Below are positions 58,506 through 64,000 of a DNA stretch of 64,000 nt, one piece after another. This DNA is from Solanum dulcamara (taxonomy: Eukaryota > Streptophyta > Magnoliopsida > Solanales > Solanaceae). The stretch spans positions 21,607,134 to 21,671,133 of the forward strand of contig NC_077239.1 in assembly GCF_947179165.1 (NCBI RefSeq), given 5' to 3'. Each line of letters starts with the position of its first letter. Within the stretch, counting starts at the first letter, position 1. The translations under genes were made by a program, and so were the position numbers. The notes under the pieces are model-generated. The model ran no database searches, was not told the DNA's origin, and saw only the letters and a program-made list of their open reading frames with translations.

Positions 58506-59219
58506 TTGGGGCGTACATCAAATATAGTGGCAAGGTAAGGAGTACCAAAAGACAAGTTAGCACCCGAATTTTGGTTGGAACATATCCGTAATCACCCGAA
58601 CTATAAATCCTCCAAAATGGGGGAAAAAAAAGACTTGTAACATATCCGTAATCACATTAAGAGACTTCTCAACATCTTTCCTAGCTTGGAGTGCATAGAA
58701 CCTATTGTGGCATGGGCTACCACCTTGTTGAGTTTGGCCACTTTGAGTAGCTTTCCATTAAGGTCGTCCTTCTCTTCCTTTGTTAGGGCATTTGGAGATC
58801 TTGTGCTCCATTTCACCACATCCAAAACAAGTACTCATTCCAACCAAATGATTACCCCCATGATTTATTCCACAATGGGTGCCAAGCACTCCTCTAAATA
58901 ATTTTTACCACACCCGTAGCACTAGGGCTAGGATTTCTCCTTCCCATCACTCTTTCTAATATTCAAGCTGGATGTTTCCCCTTTTGACATCATCTGAGGA
59001 TTAAAGTCAATTCTCCTCCTAACATTCCCTTCACTCACCTATTTCCTTTTCTTCACATTTGTGCTCAAAGGAGTTCCTTTTCTTTGACTCAATTGAGTGG
59101 TCACAACTCGAGCCAATATTATGAGGACATAAAGAAGCTCCACATTAGAGATATCGGCACTTGAGAGTGGATTAACTAGAACAAAAGATCCACTGTAACT
59201 ACTTGACCTAGGTCCTACT
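58506..59219 (-). pseudogene. Gag and protease remnant of element C1
   Basis: The N-terminal gag block lies in the frame at 59039-59227 (SSADISNVELLYVLIILARV). It is joined, after loss of the capsid core, to an intact-looking zinc knuckle CFGCGEMEHKISKC at 58788-58829 (all four C-C-H-C ligands). The LQARKDVEKSLNVIT stretch that begins the protease follows. The end near 58506 holds a decayed GCQLVFWYSLP piece of the protease. A 17-bp direct repeat (58579-58595 and 58639-58655) shows a local duplication. Confidence 0.82.
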
Positions 59220-61392
59220 GGTAACACGACGATCGAAACCCCAAAGGGATCTAACCAAGCCTCTTGTATATATTATTAGCATATATAAGGTAAAGTAAAA
59301 GCAGAAAAATCATAACAGAGTCTAAATCATAAATAAAAATTTAAGAATGACACATGACAACATAAACTCAAAATATTTGTCCAACTAGATCCCTCTACTC
59401 ATGAATATGGGTTGGGGATAAGACATGTACCTAGCTAACCCTCAATATTAAATATAGCAAAAAGTCTTTGAAACAATAACCAACTTGATGACTAGTCCCC
59501 AATAAATAAGGACTCACCACAAACACCGCCGAATAGAAAAGCTTAACTAGCCACGTGGGCGAATATGATCTTCAACCTCAACCCCTACATTATGAGACAA
59601 TGTAGGCAAAAAATTTGCATTAGAACATTAGAATGTACTAAGTATGTAGGCAATGCAATGCAAAGAAAATCATGTTTGTACAAATGACCATTTTAAATAG
59701 CATGATAGGAGAAGTAGTAAAAATCATAAGTAGTCTTTAAGAAGGATCAATGCATGATAAACCATAAGAGTTTTATATAAAGTAAAAGATAGGATTAGTC
59801 ATTTAGAACATGAAAATGACCATTCTTATGTGGGATAGGAACCATAACCGATAATAAGACCATGCGAGCTATAACATGGAATTTCAATGTTACCCCTACA
59901 TCGGAGGAAAGGAGGAGACTACTTGCCAAGATAGACTTATACAAGCCTAAGTGGATCCACTCAGTTGTTATGTGAACCGGGTACTCACCCCTAGTCCTTA
60001 GACTAGAGTACTCACCTCCAAGCCTTGATATTTTAGGTACTCACCTCTTAAAGATTTGGGTATTCGCCTCTAATCCCTTTGTACCTACGGTGGAGCATAG
60101 TTATGCGATAAGAGACTTTATATAAGGAATTTGTATTTCGATCCCCGACCTCAAGTCCACACTTGTTGCTAAGTAAAATCCCATAGAATATAGATATAGC
60201 AAAGAAATCATAATTGACATATATCATAGTTATGATACAGTAGCTCATTTTCATAACATAAGTGCAATGCGGGTATTGTTCTTCCATATTACATATCATA
60301 CATACATAGTTCATACCATTAATCCTTAAGGCACCACATTGGACCCTAAGTCATCCTTTCCATAATTCACATAAAAATTATCATTCAAAATATACTTATA
60401 GTCCATGATCATAGTTGAAATACATAGTCATAATTCATACTTGGAAATTCATGAGCATAGCTTATACTTGAAATTAGGGTAAGACATGAATGCATGATCA
60501 ATTGACTTGAAAATTATGAAATTGACTTGAAAACATGCATGATCAAAAAATTTTTATCAACCCATACATAATTCATATAGATAATATCCCTTGGAAGTAT
60601 AATTCAAAATACTCATAATTTACATCATGAAACCTAGAGATCAAAATAGGAGAATTCATGAAAATACTCTTCAATTTAATGCAATAACCATAAATTTATA
60701 TCAAAATAGACTCACGATCATACTTTGAATCATAATTTCATTCAATAGGAATAGAGATCATAAAACCCATAAAATACCATACTTTAATTTGGTAGAAAAC
60801 TTTAGAAATTGATTGGGCTTTATGGATGAAAAATTCATGAATCAATACTCACATACCTTAAGTGAGAACACCAAATAATTTGGAAGAACTTGAGAGTTTT
60901 GTTAGAGAGCTTGAGTGAATTTACTTGAAGTCTTCAATGGAGTCCTTGTGAGTCTTTTGTAGAGAGAAAAATATTTGAGTAGGTGAATTGTAGAAGAATA
61001 AATATAATTAGACGTTTAGGTTACTTTATAGAGTTGAATTAGGTCCTAAAAATATCTAGGTTCATTGGCTTATAATTTGGGAAAAGTCTAAAGTATCCTT
61101 GCTAAAAACTAATTTCGGCCAAAAATCCATTCCCAGGTCCATGATGCGGAGGCAAGAAAGTTTACAATGAGGACTTATTGCGCACCTTACTGGTTTGCGT
61201 AGTTCCTTGAGAAATCTTTCTTTGATCTACGGATTCTAACAATCCATCGAAACTATTTTCCTGCAAGTTTTAACCCCTTGATTGATATTCTGAACTCGGA
61301 TTTTCCAAAAAGATTAAGGATAACGCATTACATGAGTGGCTTATTCCCAAGGCATTCTTAAGGCACTTGTGAGCATTTTGAGGGATGTTACA
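59220..61392 (-). repeat. LTR of element C1
   Basis: This LTR of about 2.2 kb is related to family A. It shares the ACATGTACCTAGCTAACCCTCA block, the GATAGGAACCATAACCGATAATAAG block and the ACTACTTGCCAAGATAGACT block. The high-coordinate edge reads GGGATGTTACA (TGTAACATCCC on the minus strand, a typical LTR start). The opposite end, primer site and gag start are deleted; LTR sequence runs into the gag N-terminus near 59220. It follows C2 gag sequence, so C1 is inserted in C2. Confidence 0.85.
59978..60072. repeat. Degenerate GTACTCACCTC tandem motif
   Basis: Four imperfect units (starting near 59981, 60008, 60037 and 60060) contain GTACTCACC(C/T)C or GTATTCGCCTC, 23-29 bases apart. It is a minor expansion inside the C1 LTR; the C2 LTR lacks it. 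Confidence 0.75.
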
Positions 61393-61440
61393 ACTACCAT
61401 CTTGATCAATCTTCTTGCTTCTCTCTTCTTAATGAGACAT
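61393..61440 (-). pseudogene. Gag N-terminal stub of element C2
   Basis: The minus-strand start codon at 61440 reads MSH, a stop, then EERSKKIDQDG. Only 48 bases remain before the C1 LTR cuts in. It is identified by position, after a leader homologous to the family A leaders. Confidence 0.6.
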
Positions 61441-61653
61441 ATTCAAAAATGCATAGGACGCGAGTTAGGGGGAATCCCTATAGAATGTAACTCTATCGCA
61501 CAATAAAATCATGAGAGAAGTGAAGATTTCTTAAGACGCCTCATAGCATCCTACTCAAACATTTTGCTCACTTCACACCATTAACAAGACTCTACTTGAT
61601 GTGGCATGTTGGACTCCCTAGGATAGTTGAACCTTATGCTTTGACACCAAGTT
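61441..61653 (-). other. Element C2 leader and primer site
   Basis: This is homologous to the family A leaders (shared CTACTTGATG(T/C)GGCATGTTGGACT on the plus strand, split here by small changes). The primer site at 61638-61649 reads TGGTGTCAAAGC, three changes from the iMet site. The A-type hairpin is not preserved. Confidence 0.75.
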
Positions 61654-63334
61654 TATCACGACCCAAACTAGGGCCTGAAGAAACCCCAACAAAGCCTCTT
61701 AGCATATCATAAGCATACATAAGGTAAGAAATAAAAGAAAACTCATAAAAGTCCAAAAATTAAAGCATAACTTGAGAGAATCAAGAAAACATAGACTTCT
61801 TATACATATGCCCAACATGCCTCTACATGACTACATAGGTGGGCACTAGGACTTGTTCTTGGCTCACCCTCAAAGAAAGTAATGACACATAGTAGAATAG
61901 TCTTTAAACCTCATCATAGTCTAAACAAAACAAATAAGGAAATAATTACACGGGTTGCCTTCGAATCATGAGGACTCACCACACTAATCTTCAATAGAAC
62001 ACCAACTAGCCACGAGAAGAGGATGGAGGTCAGTCTCTACATTGTGATATAATATAGGTAAAAATTATGTGTTAGCATATTTGAATGTACTAAGTATGTA
62101 GGCAATGTAATGCATAACATAAAAGCAATGATGTAATGATTAATTTTAGAAAACATGATAAGTAAACCACTCATACGAAATAGTGAATCAGGAGTAAGGC
62201 TAATGTCATTTAAAACCATAATGCAATCTTAAAAAGAGAACTTGTACAATAAATGGATATTCATAAATCATAGTGGAAAACCATAAAAGAGCTTGTAAGT
62301 TCATATGTAGTAGTAAGAATCTTAAGTTATAAAGAGAATCTAAAAGCCATGAGTGAGAGAAACAAACTTTACTTTGTGAGAGACATATTAGCCATAGTAA
62401 GAAATAACTTTAACATTGAGAGAGGGACCTTTTTAACTTTGTGAGAGAGATCATCAATCTACGTAAACCATGTCAGCTATAACTTAGACTCCCAATGTTT
62501 ATCCATACATCAGAGGAAATGGGGAGACTACTTGCCAAGGTAGACTCCTATATGTCATGATTGTCATATCTTCGTTGTAACCAATCATAGGAATATCTCA
62601 TTTCATAACATAAGTGCAATGTGAGTATTGACCTTCCACATTAAAAATTATAGTTACATAATTAATATCATTTAGCCCTAGTCACCACATAGGGCCCTAT
62701 GTCACCTTTCCCATAACTTGCATAAAAAATCATAACTTGAACATATTTGCAATTCATGATCATACTTCATACTTGAATTTACTGTAAAACTCATATACAT
62801 AATCAATTTGATTGAAAATCATGAAATAAGTTTGAAAACATTCATGATTATATACTTTTTATCATCTCAAATATAAATCATAAAGATAATATCCTTTGGA
62901 AGTATAATTGAAAATACCCATAATTCATATCATGAAATCTAAAGATCAATATAGAAAAATTTGTGAAACAAATCATATTCATAATAATAATCATAATTCA
63001 TGCAATTTGAATAGCGATCATCTAACCCATAAAAATATATACTTAAATTGATTGAAAATATAGGGAATTTATTGGGTTTCATGGGTGAAAGTACCCTAGG
63101 ATCACTTACCTACATACCTTGAGTGAGAAGACAAAATAATTTGAAAGAATTTGAGAATTTTGATAGAGAGATTGAGTGAATTTCTTGGAGGTCTTGAATG
63201 GATTCCTTGAGAGCCTTTTGTAAGGAGAGAAATATTTGAATGGGTGAATTGTAGAAAAATAAATAAAATTATAGGTGTAGGTTAGTTTATATATATGAAT
63301 TAGGCCCTAAAAATTTCCATATTTATGAACTAAC
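61654..63334 (-). repeat. 5' LTR of element C2 (interrupted)
   Basis: It starts TATCACGACCC (from TGTCACGACCC) after the primer site and aligns with the C1 LTR through TTGAATTAGG(T/C)CCTAAAAAT. It then stops at 63334 where the C3 LTR begins. About 300 bases of the U3 side are therefore beyond the C3 insertion and outside the window. Confidence 0.85.
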
Positions 63335-64000
63335 TGTCACGACCTAACCCTAGGGCCTAGACACGATAAACACCCGAGCGAAAACATAAAGGAGTAATGG
63401 GACTAAGGGATTCCGTATAGAATAATGGTCAATGTCATTTGAAACATCATACATTTTGTCCAACCATACCTTCTGAATTAAAGACTTGTCGGGGGCTAAG
63501 ACATGCCCCTAGCTCACCCTCAAGATATAAGTCAAAAATACAAAAGGTAACTTAATAGTATAAACACAACATAATCTAGAAAGATAGGAGTGTTATTCCT
63601 GGAAATGGGAACTTACCAATAGTAATAGCCCTTAACGGTCAAACTTAACCACGCGGAGGAGAGTGTGGAGTGATGTTGGTTCCTACATGGTGATATCATG
63701 TAGGCAAAAGTATGTGTTTGTACTTTGAATGTACTGAGTATGTAAATATGATGTACAATTAACAACATAAGAGACATTTATAAGAAATATGCATAAGAGA
63801 ATACATGTATGAGAAATCATCATATGAAACCATAACATATTTATTTTGTGGGAAAATGACTGTAACCGACATTTAAGAAATTGCGAGCAATTACAAGGAA
63901 TCCAACATAATCCCTTATGTTTCCCCGGGAGTCTACTCTCCTGGTAGAACTCCGACAACTTTAGTCACTTCTTTAACTTTAACTTTAATGTCTAATCATG
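63335..64000 (-). repeat. LTR of element C3 (runs off the window)
   Basis: It begins TGTCACGACCTAACCC, a well preserved LTR terminus, inside the C2 LTR. It contains the family modules AAGACATGCCCCTAGCTCAC, GGTGATATCATGTAGGCAAA and a palindrome remnant near 63718. It is either the 3' LTR of a minus-strand element or a solo LTR; the sequence to the right of the window would decide. Confidence 0.85.

Noticed and set aside
59981..60072. Considered as a CRISPR-like repeat array
   Set aside because: The repeats are imperfect, short and irregularly spaced, lie within a plant LTR, and have no cas genes nearby.
60048..63958. Short minus-strand frames in 60-64 kb as possible host genes
   Set aside because: All fall inside LTRs that align with each other, and none is conserved between copies.

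Overview
This window is a nested retrotransposon cluster from a nuclear plant genome, most likely Solanaceae. That placement is an inference: it rests on the Ty3/gypsy families present, their tRNA-iMet primer sites and the style of their LTRs, and no database was searched. I see no host protein gene, rRNA, tRNA, CRISPR array or prokaryotic feature. Every recognisable coding stretch is a gag, protease, reverse transcriptase (RT), RNase H or integrase (IN) domain, or an element-specific ORF. All of them carry stops or frameshifts.

Layout. (1) 1-774 is a LINE RT fragment fused to the end of a family A LTR (775-1482) and then to an inverted family A gag piece (1500-1939). (2) 1940-15245 is a plus-strand gypsy element, E, with long LTRs (5' 1940-4385, truncated; 3' 12424-15245). 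Its decayed body is split by a LINE (5337-9548) flanked by 15-bp target-site duplications. (3) 15246-45760 is a minus-strand family A array in the order LTR, body, LTR, body, LTR. Element E sits against its left-most, truncated LTR. The second body is split by element B (23773-39885, minus strand), which has intact outer ends and a TCTCG duplication. Element B holds two extra tandem copies of a U3-plus-integrase unit of about 2.3 kb. (4) 45761-45957 and about 58340-58505 are the two halves of a plus-strand gypsy RNase H gene (element D). They are separated by an Athila-like element (45958-58334, minus strand) that carries an extra 404-codon reading frame beyond integrase. (5) 58506-64000 holds three related minus-strand elements, C1-C3, nested in one another: C1 lies in the gag leader of C2, and C3 lies in the LTR of C2.

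Functionally the pieces are parts of reverse-transcribing elements: LTR promoter, tRNA primer site, leader, gag, protease, RT, RNase H, integrase, polypurine tract. No complete open copy remains, so each is probably immobile. The less routine observations are the three-LTR array, the triplicated unit in B, a leader hairpin with a self-complementary loop next to the primer site in family A, families of dyad-symmetric motifs inside otherwise unrelated LTRs, and the uninterrupted phase of the extra Athila frame. I found no convincing new biological system beyond these transposon-level signals.
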